Below are positions 40,301 through 49,697 of a DNA stretch of 64,000 nt, piece by piece. This DNA is from Tranzscheliella williamsii (Eukaryota; Basidiomycota; Ustilaginomycetes; Ustilaginales; Ustilaginaceae): positions 62,001 through 126,000 of the forward strand of contig JALBYF010000047.1 in NCBI GenBank assembly GCA_023212725.1. The letters are read 5' to 3'. Numbering within the stretch: the stretch's first letter is position 1; every line of letters begins with the position of its first letter. The notes beneath the pieces are model-generated. The model saw only the letters and a list, made by a program, of their open reading frames with translations, was not told where the DNA came from and did no database searches. Position numbers and translations under genes: made by a program.

Positions 40301-40478
40301 GCCTGGACTGAGTAGGAGTGCGTGGCATGTCTGCGAGCACAGCTTCTTCGATCTCCTGATCGTCCGTGTCTGGCGATGCTTCTATGTCCGAGTCGAGAAA
40401 ATCGGAATCGTCCGGGGCGATGATGTGGTGCTCGGCGTGCGCAGCCATATCGAGCGTGGTGGCGGAAGTGGAAGCCAT
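37332..40478 (-). CDS. CDC14: CDC14-type dual-specificity phosphatase
   Basis: 1048 aa, intronless, ATG at 40478. Cdc14 dephosphorylates CDK sites to drive mitotic exit and cytokinesis and is nucleolar for much of the cycle. The N-terminal phosphatase domain (about 75-440) has the substrate-recognition half (LVYLSFWYDWGPLNVAMFYRFC, PFRDAGYG) and the catalytic half with VAVHCKAGLGRTGVLIGAYLIWKHGFTAGE, the P-loop Cys near residue 383, and the family's FMRFMRPGCVVGPQQHFMYQNFVEWIRW. Beyond about 455 the tail is some 590 aa of Ser/Pro/Ala-rich, probably disordered sequence with many SP/TP sites, a run of Thr residues encoded by ACN triplets (around 37610-37645), and basic patches that could be NLSs. 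That tail is longer than in yeast. Confidence 0.94.
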   Translation of the reverse strand: MASTSATTLDMAAHAEHHIIAPDDSDFLDSDIEASPDTDDQEIEEAVLADMPRTPTQSRLRASPSKHGRLWPAHPLIRVHKRLWFTWFDDPLPAEDTLNQFDGHAAAWKKFDKYVDPAETKPERLHWFNIDQDLVYLSFWYDWGPLNVAMFYRFCLHVHHLLTDDAMQDATLVLYTSEAPAQKANAALLVALYAMIIGKVSPADAFFPISEVEFKPFRDAGYGRPDYDLSIQDILYGVHRAISVGLLDLTTFNLDEYEWYEQVQHGDWNWITPNFIAFASPNDRDYVEKLRLNGDRTSDLAVFPPKPGSTFDNTVKNFHDRGVKLVVRLNNPLYDKSVFETAQMHHVDMYFDDGSNPSVEILREFIERADKVIADDGVVAVHCKAGLGRTGVLIGAYLIWKHGFTAGEVIGFMRFMRPGCVVGPQQHFMYQNFVEWIRWGVRDNAMKEAQAAIAKERAKLGNRNGHSGRSSLKRSAANSDSEHDDSEEDQRSQGKDAHRPRQKPKPSLPDSSDAPPEPVTPKAQRAPASKPTPCVGQPRKSPSPSRKRPAIQAPATVARLELTSRSYPAANRSFGNHMMLSTNSVLADSHYSRRLETPSATASDADSNVSDEPTGNTVAEGAGGGVLLESRINVAASTTPKSSPKTAVVNISPSPAARVKAVKGHERSRSASNIQRGSSTRTGTSGEVEGTCSTNKPEVFRASPGIRDMYGLRDSSKSPPPASPLPSPSGSPAVPMGGNGITRSTGSTSVAPLSPVRNSDAEVLGVMNCIPQYTPRGLSGSVRPSPAPKPSAKTYAHGNQGAMADENAPSPAAAQGQPQMQAQVQGRRAPLTNAHQGTAPGPRVLRTVRSKVALNGTNAVRSTGRGVPASTTSTAAAATGLPGTANGSTRRPAAVARTAAGAAGHTALVKARTLRSVSAKHPPVTAVRSSVLRAQKSVSELRTSAKATTTTTTTTTSKMRTASGSSTSSSSSTTAAVGGGSRPPSRLTAPTAASAARAAANRAAKITSALTAAPADARVAGARSISGLQKATRRRRSSIGDADVDVVA

Positions 40479-41469
40479 GCTAGCTATACGCTCTCACAGC
40501 GGCTTGGTGAGCATATACAGCAGACAACACTGACAAGCTACGTCTTGCACCGAGAGCAGCTCAGTCAGCCGCCTTTCCAGCAGCTCTCTAATAGAATACT
40601 TGGCTAGTGAAGATAAGCGGGAATGCGGACGGAAAGCTAAACCATAAAACGATTCGAAACCAACGCTTGCGTAAGGTGATAGTGGCGAGAGGCGACAGCG
40701 ACGGCCAAGAATCGTGGTGTCGGCGGTAAGACCGATGCGTGGGAAGAAGAGGGATGTGATGATGCGATGCGGGATAGCAAGGCGAGCATAGACTTCGCCC
40801 CTACAACAGTCACTTCCCACGCCCTCCGCCGAGCTGTTCACAGGCTCCCTTGTATTACAGTAGTGGGAGAGAATGCGTATTCATGATTGCGGAGAAATAC
40901 ATACGGGTTGAATTCAAAATTCTCTTCTGATCTCTTCCGACAGGAACCCTTCCAACAGTTTGTCTGGCGGTAGCGCACCGCTTACTGATACGCTCTGCGA
41001 GCCGAAGCATGAGCCAAGCTAGGCAGGGTGGCATAGTCTCGAGGGGGCCATTCGACAGAGCAGAGACTGCACCAAGAGCGGATGAGTGATTCGCGTCGGG
41101 ATCATGCCGTGTTGTTTTCGGATTCTCATGTGGGCAGTCAAGCTGCCGGCCAACTGCATGCAAACCTGACGTGCCTAAGACCCACAACACCTATAAGGCG
41201 CGTCGCCGCGTGACTTGTCACCTCCGCCTATGATTTAACATTAACAACCTGCCCGACAACACCACGAGACAAGAAGGCTCGCTCACTGCAACTCTACACG
41301 GAGGGAAACGAAGAGACGGAACCACCTCCATGCAGCATGGATTAAGACCACAAATGCGAGCAGCCAAGGTCACCACAATTTTAGGTGAGCATACGGCATA
41401 AGAGCGGTAGTAAGGCGGACAACTGTATCGATTACAAACTCGAGGCTAGTCAGGCGGAATAGAAGGCAA
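40479..41469. other. Intergenic
   Basis: CDC14 promoter and 3' flank of UBA1. About 1 kb without a convincing ORF; no repeats noted. Confidence 0.45.
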
Positions 41470-44400
41470 TCACTTGACCTTGACGACGACGAAGGGCACC
41501 TCGACGTCTTCACCCTCTTCGTCATCCGCCATGATCTCGACAATGACCCAGTGCGCGTGAGCAGGAATGGGCTTCTTGGAAACCGTCTCGATCAGCGTGC
41601 TCATCTTCATTTTGAGCCTCTCTTCGCGCTTCTTAGGTGGCAAGAATGCCGAGAAGAGCATTGAGACACCCGAGCTCAGCATCGACACCTCCAATCGGTA
41701 TTTGTTCTTGAACAAATCCAAGAACTCCTGTAGTGTAATGTCTTGCTCCACCTTGAAGCGAGACCAGAGTGTCCACTCGGTGTCATAGTACTTGAGCTTC
41801 TGCGCAGCGATCGGATCACTGAACGCGATGAACGGTAGAGCGAGGTTGACGAATGCGTTGCTGTATACCTCCAACTCTTTCTTTTCGTCCAGCAGCTTGT
41901 ACAGCTCCAGATTCACCAAACCCGTGGCCAGAGCTGTAGTGGTGGCGATGGCAGGAATGATCTTGCCTGCAATCCCCTTGGTTTGGTGCTTGTCCGCGGG
42001 AGAAATTCCGTAGTTGGTAGCACGCAGGTTCGAAGCCGCCGCGATGAAATCCATGTGGTGGTTGGTGTCATCATCCTTCTCCATCTCGATAGGCTGCAGA
42101 CGGAATCCAGCCAATGAGGTGGCACTCGGAAGGCTGCTGGTAACGTCAGTAATATCGCCATCCCCTCCATTGGTACTGGCGCTACTGTTGACCGCCTCGT
42201 TCTCAGTGATCTGGATTTTTACGTTGTCCTTCGGAACAAACTCGGGCACTTCCATGTTGGTCAGCACCTTGCGGAAGAGCGCTGGGTCTGATCCGCCCTT
42301 CAGCCCGTAATTTTCTGCATGCAGGTGGGCCGCACTGACAACGTACTCCATGTGGAGAGGGTTGTCAACGCTGAAAGTCAATGGGACGGGAGCCCGCTTG
42401 GGGCCTGACCAGAATGGCTGACCGCTCGAAGTCACAGAATCTGCGGGCAGCGAATGCAACAGCTGCCGGATATTGTGGTTGTAGTTTTCCTCGAACTGCA
42501 TTCGCGCCCAGTGAATGCACTGTTCGAAAGAGATCGGTCGCTGATCGACGAGGAACCGCTTGATCTGTTCCAGTTGCTCTTTCGCCCCAGACCCCGACTT
42601 GAGCGAAGTCTCAATGTAATCCGGCTGGGTGAGGTACTGATTGACGTTCTCAGCAGGCCTGAGGAAGAACTCATCGAATTGCTCTCGAGCCCACTGGATC
42701 GTATGCTCGATGGCGTTGGGAAAGTTCTTGAGCGTACAAACCGGGATGGATTTCTCGGGAGGATCCTGCGAAGACGAATAGGATTCCGTCAAGTGAGGCA
42801 CGACAACCTGCGTGTTGGCTTTGGTGCCGAGCGTGCCAGACTCCAGCAAAGGCTTCTCGTAGTAGACACATCGTCGGTCCATGTACTGGCGTGCTTGAAT
42901 GTTATCGAGCGCGTTGGTGACACCGGTAAGCTTGGAAAAGAACTCGTCGCCGTAGACGTCCTCGGTCTCAGGGCCGACGCGGTTCTGGTGAGAATGGATC
43001 TTCCCTTTCAGGTCAGGGTTCATCTCTGCCACAGCGGCAGCTGCGGTGTCTGCCTTAAAGTTTCCGACATCCTTGGACCGGAAGAGGAATTGTCGGTTGA
43101 GGTTGGATTTCTCGATTGTGTCCATGTCGGTGACGTGGATGGCACCCTCCGGTCCGCTACCAAGGCCCATCATGCTCCAATTCTTGAGCATTTCACAACC
43201 AATGGCGCCTGATCCAACAAGGAACTGGCGCGCATTAGCAATCTTTTGCTGAAATTGTTGTCCGAGAACTGCAACCTGGCCGTCGTAGCGTGAATTTGTC
43301 GGAGCAAAGTCGCTTTCTGGTAGGCCGGGTACAGAGTCGGGCAAAGACTCAAGCGAGTCGACGTACAAATGCTGAACGAGTGGATGGAACTTGCCACTGC
43401 AAGCTTTGAGGACTTCCTGCGCAACAAAGCCACCGATGTAGGCGACCATGGGCGACAAATCGCCGGTAGCCTGGAAAGCGAGCTCCCTGATCACCTTCTC
43501 CGGTAGATCAGCGGCATCCTGGCCAGATGCTTGCAAAATCTGCTTTGTGAGCGCCAGAACCTCATCAGCATCCTCAACATTCCTCGGCCTTGGCAATCGG
43601 CGGTTCTTCTGTTGAAATTCGGACAAAGCCTGAAAACCGGCATGAAGAGCAGCAGGCCTATCAAATTTGGCATAATCTGCAATCAATATCTCGGGCTGCT
43701 TGGTGCTCTCTCGTAGAGACTTGAAGCTGATCTCCTTGGGCATTTTGACTTGCTTGAAGAGGCCGCCTCGCTTGTATTCACCCAAGCCGACCGTGCTACC
43801 GATGGTGAATGTGTAAGGGCCTTTGACTGTGACCTTGCGTGGCTTGCACCCGTTCAGCTCCTCCATACCTTGTACCTCGGAAAAGGTAACATGGTCACCA
43901 TCCTCCAATCCATGTCTCGTTTCGTCGAGCGTGGTTACCAGGCCCTCCTCGTCGTTGGCAATAGAGACGATCATACCGGACAAAGGCTGCTCGCCCGAAG
44001 GGTCGTTGACCAGGAAATTGGGCCCAAAATCGTTGAAGACGGAACCAAAGAAACCTCGTACCTCAGCAGAGATAAAGTGAGTGGCGGTACCGTGTGTGAG
44101 ATCGTTAAATTTGAGTTGCTCGTGGTAAGGAGCATCGGTCATGACAACGACCTGGAAGCGGCTGAGAACGTCTTTGGTCAGCTCGGGCTCCTCGAGAACA
44201 CGGATGGGTACATATGTGTTGAGCTCAGCCAGGCGAGGTTGTGTTGCGTGATCTCTGCGTTTTCCTGCGCCAACATCATCGGTTCGAAGGAAGAACTGTG
44301 TGCTGAGGTCTGCTATGGAGACCGGGTTGGGATCAAAGATGGTGATGCTCTTGACACCTGCCAGAGCGACGTTCTTGGCAATCTCGGCGCCGAGACCTTT

Positions 44401-44535
44401 GAGGCCAACGACGAGGACATTGCTGGCCGCCATGCGTTTCATGGCATCGTGACCAAGGACATAGAGCTGCCGACTGTAGAGACCCTCATCAATGCCCTGC
44501 TCGGGCTGGTCGACTTTCATGTCTTCGGCTGCCAT
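41470..44535 (-). CDS. UBA1: Ubiquitin-activating enzyme E1
   Basis: 1021 aa, intronless coding frame, ATG at 44535. E1 adenylates ubiquitin with ATP and carries it as a thioester for transfer to E2s; essential, cytosol and nucleus. Inactive adenylation half: YSRQLYVLGHDAMKRMAASNVLVVGLKGLGAEIAKNVALAG. Active half: QKIANARQFLVGSGAIGCEMLKNWSMMG with MDTIEKSNLNRQFLFR. The catalytic Cys sits at residue 600 in IPVCTLKNFPNAIEHTIQWAR, the same number as in budding yeast. The C-terminal ubiquitin-fold domain (about 915-1021) includes TLQEFLDLFKNKYRLEVSML. Just upstream, minus-strand sequence at 44552-44570 (CTTGAC then TTTGCAG) looks like a branch site and acceptor of a 5'-UTR intron. Identity is secure. 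Confidence 0.97.
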   Translation of the reverse strand: MAAEDMKVDQPEQGIDEGLYSRQLYVLGHDAMKRMAASNVLVVGLKGLGAEIAKNVALAGVKSITIFDPNPVSIADLSTQFFLRTDDVGAGKRRDHATQPRLAELNTYVPIRVLEEPELTKDVLSRFQVVVMTDAPYHEQLKFNDLTHGTATHFISAEVRGFFGSVFNDFGPNFLVNDPSGEQPLSGMIVSIANDEEGLVTTLDETRHGLEDGDHVTFSEVQGMEELNGCKPRKVTVKGPYTFTIGSTVGLGEYKRGGLFKQVKMPKEISFKSLRESTKQPEILIADYAKFDRPAALHAGFQALSEFQQKNRRLPRPRNVEDADEVLALTKQILQASGQDAADLPEKVIRELAFQATGDLSPMVAYIGGFVAQEVLKACSGKFHPLVQHLYVDSLESLPDSVPGLPESDFAPTNSRYDGQVAVLGQQFQQKIANARQFLVGSGAIGCEMLKNWSMMGLGSGPEGAIHVTDMDTIEKSNLNRQFLFRSKDVGNFKADTAAAAVAEMNPDLKGKIHSHQNRVGPETEDVYGDEFFSKLTGVTNALDNIQARQYMDRRCVYYEKPLLESGTLGTKANTQVVVPHLTESYSSSQDPPEKSIPVCTLKNFPNAIEHTIQWAREQFDEFFLRPAENVNQYLTQPDYIETSLKSGSGAKEQLEQIKRFLVDQRPISFEQCIHWARMQFEENYNHNIRQLLHSLPADSVTSSGQPFWSGPKRAPVPLTFSVDNPLHMEYVVSAAHLHAENYGLKGGSDPALFRKVLTNMEVPEFVPKDNVKIQITENEAVNSSASTNGGDGDITDVTSSLPSATSLAGFRLQPIEMEKDDDTNHHMDFIAAASNLRATNYGISPADKHQTKGIAGKIIPAIATTTALATGLVNLELYKLLDEKKELEVYSNAFVNLALPFIAFSDPIAAQKLKYYDTEWTLWSRFKVEQDITLQEFLDLFKNKYRLEVSMLSSGVSMLFSAFLPPKKREERLKMKMSTLIETVSKKPIPAHAHWVIVEIMADDEEGEDVEVPFVVVKVK

Positions 44536-45229
44536 TGTCAGAACCCAGACCCTGCAAAGGTCAAGCTCAGCGATGTAGGAATGGACGTATACGGTCGGAT
44601 TACAGGCGTCCTTAGTTGGTCTCTTGGTCGATTATCACGTCCTTATGGGCGCAGCAGTTGGGATGGTGACGGTATGCGAGTCGATGTCGGATGAAGTACA
44701 GAGTCGAGGCCAGACGCGGTCGTGGTGGCGAGATAGTAGTAGAGGGCTGAGTTAGGGAAACCAAGATGAACGCCCGTGCACCAGAATTGCCTCCAAAAAT
44801 GCATTATATATACTTGTATTAGTTCGAGTGATTCACACATTTACATCGGAGATATGAAGGCATTAGGATTCTTAAGGCCCGATCACATGTCACATACAAC
44901 TGCTTCCTTACATCAGTGTTATTGAAATCGTTTGTGCAGCCCTGAGGTGCAGTTTTGATGAAATCATCAATTTTCCTGTTCTGACTCCACATCTGCGTAA
45001 GCGCCCAGACTGCGAAGACGGGTTAACATGGCTGAAGAAGCGACGATGATAACGAGGTATCAGATGTGCTCCAGCTACGAGACGACTGTAATACATAGCG
45101 GGTCCGGCGTGACAAGAATGTGGGGATTCCCACTGGGAACTGTACACGGAGGGACAAGCTGGGAACAGCGACAGAAGCTAGTGTAACACGCCACCGGCTG
45201 TCAAACGGGAAATGGCTGTCCGCCCGCGG
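44536..45229. other. Intergenic with likely UBA1 5'-UTR intron acceptor
   Basis: Holds the UBA1 leader/promoter and the 3' flank of the NTF2-like gene. A branch-plus-acceptor pattern on the minus strand ends at 44552, 16 nt upstream of the UBA1 ATG. I could not fix the donor. Confidence 0.4.
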
Positions 45230-47284
45230 TTAGTGTTGATCCTGATCGGGCGCACGGGACGGCGCCCTATCCTCATGCGGGGCGGCGTGGGGATGTGTGG
45301 ATAATTGTTCCCACATGTTGACGAGGTTGTGGGTCGGGCCGCCATAGTCATTAGCGTCGCTGGTGGTTGGGGGGGCCGAATTTGTGCTGGTTGTTCTGCC
45401 TCCGTCCAGCCGTTTCGCCGTCCTTTCGCGGAATTTGGCGCTCGAATCGGGAGGCAGGTCAGCCGAGCGCCGAGATGAATGCTCAGGCTGGCCGAAATGC
45501 TGGGTGAGATTGTCGGTCGACATGGCGCGGGAGGATGCCATCGAGGGCTGGCCGATCAGCGATCGCGCTCGAGAACGCGTCCCCGTCACGGTACCCGAGC
45601 GTGGCTCGCCGGCGCTGCTGCCAAATCGGAAGCCCTTCGGCGAAGGTGCACGAGAACGCGAGATGGTATAGTACTCTCGACCGGGCCGAGTCGGATACGG
45701 CGTATGCTGGCCAAACATGGATTCAACATCGTGCTGCGAGATCTGTTGGTAGTTGTGGTTATCCAAGGAGCCGCCAGGGATCGCCTTGCGTAGCAGGGCG
45801 GCCGAGATCTTGAAGCCTTTAGCGATAGCCCAGGATACAAGAAGACCTACGAGCCTGCGTTCGATCGAATAGACAAGCGAAGCGAAGGGGATGACGCCTT
45901 CGATGGTTTCTCGCAGGCTCCAGGTGTCCTCGTGTTTGACGATCAAGCCGGCGTCGTTGAACTCGAGACGGCTCATTACGCGCAGCTGGATGCTGCAAAG
46001 CGATTTGATTACTGCGCGGGGGTGGAAGAGCGACCAGAGTATTGTGCGGAACGTCTTGCGTCCAAGTCCTTCGCTGGTCCAGTGCGGTGTGAGAGCGTCA
46101 GCGGGAATAGCTGGACGCGACGCCAGCTGTTGCTGCAGTGTTTCGGCATCGATATAGGCCGAGCTACCGTTCATGCCGGCTGAGCCTTCTAGGTCATCGC
46201 CGTTGACGCTGGGAGGCGTGTGAATAGGATGAGCGCTGGTGGTCGAGAGGGGCCGCATGGCGTTAGCTGGTATTGAATAACCGGGAGTGTGAGGTCTGGA
46301 GCCACCCCACATGCTGGCTAAACTGAAGGGTGTGGTTGGGCTGTGCGGATGGCTCTGGGCACCTACTCGAGAGAAGGCACTGTGGGCACCATAGTCAATG
46401 AAAGGATGAGGTGTCATGGGCTGCGCCGAGTGTGGGTATCCGCTCTGGCTTGCATGCGCCCGGGGTGTCCGATTTACATCACTGTCCGCTGGTGCCAAAG
46501 AGGCGGTGGATTCGGTGCCGAAGAGAGAAGGGAGGAGGGTGACGGTGATAGTATGGTCGATAATGCCGGCCCTTGTCCCGTCGAACTCGAAATCGGAGCA
46601 GATGACGTCGCGGAGCTCGGACTTGACATCCATGCCAGGCAGAGCAAAGGCCATGATAAACTGGTTGGCGATTTGATCTCTGCCATGTGCTGACAGCAAG
46701 GGAGACTCAAAGACGGCGCCGGTCTCGTAGAACCTGGAAACCATTTCCTTGACTTGTTCTGGTCGACGTTTGCCAGAGTAAAAGGTGCTGTGAAGGCCGA
46801 GGATGACGTCGGTGAGGGTGCTTGGGCTGGGTGGGCCAGCATGGGTTCCTGGGCCGAAAGCAGATTGAGAAAGCGTCGCGTCTGCATCAGCGGTGGCGGT
46901 AAGATTGAGGCTCATAGGGAAGGAGAGATTTGGATGAGCTTGGCTGCCAGAAGAGCTGATATTGCGAGTGTGGCCCCTCATGGTGATGCTGCCGGGATGC
47001 TTGGGCATCATATTGGCGGTGGCCGAGGTAGAGCCAGAGAAGTAGGATTCGGAGTGAGGGCCTGGTTGGCGGGGATGATGATGCCAACCTGCTGGTGTAG
47101 TGGCTGAGCTGTAAGGTCTCTCTTTCTCTGCATGGAAGGAGGACTGACGTCTGTGCATTGAAGGAACCTCTTCCTTAGCGACTTGACGGAGGATGTCGAC
47201 TTTAAGATCATCAGCAATGCCACTGGCAGCGGCTGCATTCTGTGGCAGTTGCGTCTGACCTGGGAAAGGAACGGAAGCAGACAT
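45230..47284 (-). CDS. Fungal protein with NTF2-like domain
   Basis: 684 aa from ATG at 47284; the open frame runs 25 codons further upstream but only from a TTG. The first 160 residues are Ser/His/Pro-rich and probably disordered. A folded segment at about 155-245 begins STLTDVILGLHSTFYSGKRRPEQVKEMVSRFYETGAVFESPLL and runs through QIANQFIMAFALPG and SDFEFDGTRAGIIDHTITVTLLP. It continues after a long insertion with LWSLFHPRAVIKSLCSIQLRVMSRLEFND and DTWSLRETIEGVIPFASLVYSIERRLVGLLVSWAIAKGF. The 'shape' (helical YYxG start, FxxPLL, late EFN...HEDTW strand) fits an NTF2/SnoaL-like fold, here split by a 200-residue low-complexity insertion. The later hydrophobic stretch may associate with membranes. 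Function unknown. Confidence 0.7.
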   Translation of the reverse strand: MSASVPFPGQTQLPQNAAAASGIADDLKVDILRQVAKEEVPSMHRRQSSFHAEKERPYSSATTPAGWHHHPRQPGPHSESYFSGSTSATANMMPKHPGSITMRGHTRNISSSGSQAHPNLSFPMSLNLTATADADATLSQSAFGPGTHAGPPSPSTLTDVILGLHSTFYSGKRRPEQVKEMVSRFYETGAVFESPLLSAHGRDQIANQFIMAFALPGMDVKSELRDVICSDFEFDGTRAGIIDHTITVTLLPSLFGTESTASLAPADSDVNRTPRAHASQSGYPHSAQPMTPHPFIDYGAHSAFSRVGAQSHPHSPTTPFSLASMWGGSRPHTPGYSIPANAMRPLSTTSAHPIHTPPSVNGDDLEGSAGMNGSSAYIDAETLQQQLASRPAIPADALTPHWTSEGLGRKTFRTILWSLFHPRAVIKSLCSIQLRVMSRLEFNDAGLIVKHEDTWSLRETIEGVIPFASLVYSIERRLVGLLVSWAIAKGFKISAALLRKAIPGGSLDNHNYQQISQHDVESMFGQHTPYPTRPGREYYTISRSRAPSPKGFRFGSSAGEPRSGTVTGTRSRARSLIGQPSMASSRAMSTDNLTQHFGQPEHSSRRSADLPPDSSAKFRERTAKRLDGGRTTSTNSAPPTTSDANDYGGPTHNLVNMWEQLSTHPHAAPHEDRAPSRAPDQDQH

Positions 47285-49697
47285 TGTGGCGGGTCGAAGG
47301 GACGTTGTTGCGGGGAAAGTGATGTCGGGTGCAAAGAAGGCGGTCCGGACTGAATGCAAGGCTGAGGCAGTGATTGCCGCTGTCTTGCCTGCCGCCGCGA
47401 CAGAGTGTTGCGTCGCTATCAGGATCTAAAACGACGGAGCTAAGCCGAGATGTCAGCTCTCGGTGGAGGAAAGATGAGTTTATGGGTATAGCTATGTCTA
47501 CTGAAGCCGTCTGGCCAGGCGAGAGCAGGAAAAGCGCTGCAGTAAGCACGGCGCCGGATGGCAGTTCGACTGCAGAACCGTGCGAATAAGTGCAGGACTG
47601 GGCGGTGCTCAAACCGATGGAGGTCAAGGTGACTGAAACGAGACGGAATGAGATCAAGATGGTGTTGGAGCAACGGTGTTGGCAATGGTAAGGCGTGGAG
47701 GTTGGACGTGGTGGAGCTACATGGGGTGGGAGAGAGTAAAGGAGCTCCGAGTGTGAGTGTACAGATGTAAGTGAGCTAGGTAATGAGAGGGTGAGCGTAC
47801 GGATTAAGTGGAGTCGCCTTAGTCGTGCATCGCCATCAAAAATGGAACACAATCATCACATAAGAATCACAATCTAAAATGGAAATGTGAGTTTGCTATG
47901 TGAACGTCAGATGATGCATATGCACCCTACGTGCTGTCCAACTGGCTAACACCACACAGACATCAAACAACGCGAAAGTGTGAGTACCTGCTTCTTCTCG
48001 GCCCGCTCTTGTCTGTTCTTTCCTTGTTCGACTGTCCACGTTTCCAAACAGGGAAAGGAAGTATGCGTTTGCAGCTTAGGCGGCAAACCGACGTTGTCTG
48101 TTGGTTCTAAAACGCTCTTATCAGATACGTTGCGCAAAGCATTCACGGACAGCGACAGTGTGAGTAATCCACCGAATTCTGTTGGGGCTAGGAGAAGAGG
48201 ATGCGGAATCGATGGTGGGTGCTCGATCGACGCAAGGGAGCGTATGTGTTAGCCGGGGGATCGGCTCTCCGGAAGAGGCGCGCACCCATCGCTCAGCGAG
48301 ATCAACAGTCACAGTCACAGTCAAATCCGCGTGAGAGCGCTTGGGCTTGCAATTTGGCATCCCGCAGATAGCGACGATGGTGCCGCGAAACGGCCTGGTC
48401 TCGCGTGAAAGGTGAGTGGCGATGAATATGTTAAGCCCACTGATCGACCGAAATCCATTCAGATTCGACGTCATCGTCCATTAATCGCCTCTTTATTCCA
48501 CGGATCAAGTCTCCGTCAGCCGGTTAGAAACCGCCGTAATTTTGATGACATCCCACCTTAACGTGCCACGACTCTGATATTTGTAACGTGTGCGCATCAG
48601 AGATCTGCCCGATGTCGGGTTTATATCTTTTACATGATTTAACATCGTCTGTGTCTCCGCGACGAGCACAACAACAACATTTGGGGGACACGTCAAGAAG
48701 CGCCTCGATGCTGGTTACAGATCCCTCTCTTCTTCCCTGCTCCATCCGATTCCGCTGTGCCTTTGTTGCCTCCTTTGTTGTGACAAGCTAGACCTTTGCT
48801 TGCGTCGCCCGCAAGCGTATACCAATATGTGCTGGATGAAAGATGGTGCGTCGACAATGGCAGCGTATTGGATACCGGCAGGGCTGCACATGGCCTTGGC
48901 ACTCTGATTTTCTGACATATCCCATCCGCCGCGTCGCTGTCTCTCTGACCTTAACCAGCGTCGGGATGCCGTAACCTCTATCCCACTGAGTCTAATCTAT
49001 GTATTACTCGCCAGCATCATGTAGGGCGTCAACTTCTACCCATTTCAGTCGGACTGCTTAGTCCCAGCAGACTACAGCGATCTACATAGCCTTTCTTCTG
49101 ATTGCAGAAACCGCTTCGGTGATACGACTCAGGCAGCCAGACTAAGGCGCTTGTGAAGCTTAGGGCCCTCCGATGGGGCTGAAAATCGCCCTCACCGATG
49201 CGCCAGACCTGTGTCGCCTTTCCTTCGCTAAGGGTTGCCGACGGTCTATGGCACCCCTGTCCAGCAGATACGCAGATGAGCCTGCCCTTTGTTTGTTGCG
49301 CTTGCCAAAATGAGCCGGCCAGCCACGGAGCGTTGTCCTACCTTTCCGGTGCGTAGGGACACGTAGTGGGCGCAGCCATGAAAAGTCCCTTTCTTCGCCA
49401 TTGTCCCCTGCCTTCTCTCCACCAACCATCGATCTCTGTTGCTGATATCCTCGGTTGCCATCCCTGCTCCTGTTTCTTGCCGTTGATCGGCCCCCTTTTT
49501 TCTTCTTCTCGCTACGCTGGCCGGTCCCGTAGACCTCTTATCACCAAGGACTGGATCCTTCCGTTTTTTCTGCTACACCTTCTTTTTTTCCGGTTCACTT
49601 TGGGTGCAGGACACCTTTCACATTCCTTCTGTACACGTCGACAACATCGCAACAGCTTTTCGCATATCTTACGGGGCAGCAGCTTCTGTTGATCAAC
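47285..49697. other. Long intergenic region between divergent genes
   Basis: 2.4 kb between the NTF2-like gene (leftward) and the chitinase (rightward). Open frames up to 213 codons exist (for example 47211-47852 minus) but start inside or just upstream of the neighbour and lack domain character. It contains a TGTGAGTG motif at about 47751, three CAGTCA-type units at 48306-48325 and a strongly pyrimidine-rich stretch (49495-49600) just before the chitinase. A non-coding RNA or missed multi-exon gene is possible; I cannot support one. Confidence 0.45.

Noticed and set aside
47211..47852. 213-codon minus-strand frame upstream of the NTF2-like gene
   Set aside because: Overlaps the NTF2-like start in another frame, Ser/Leu/His-rich with no domain. 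Probably promoter and leader sequence.
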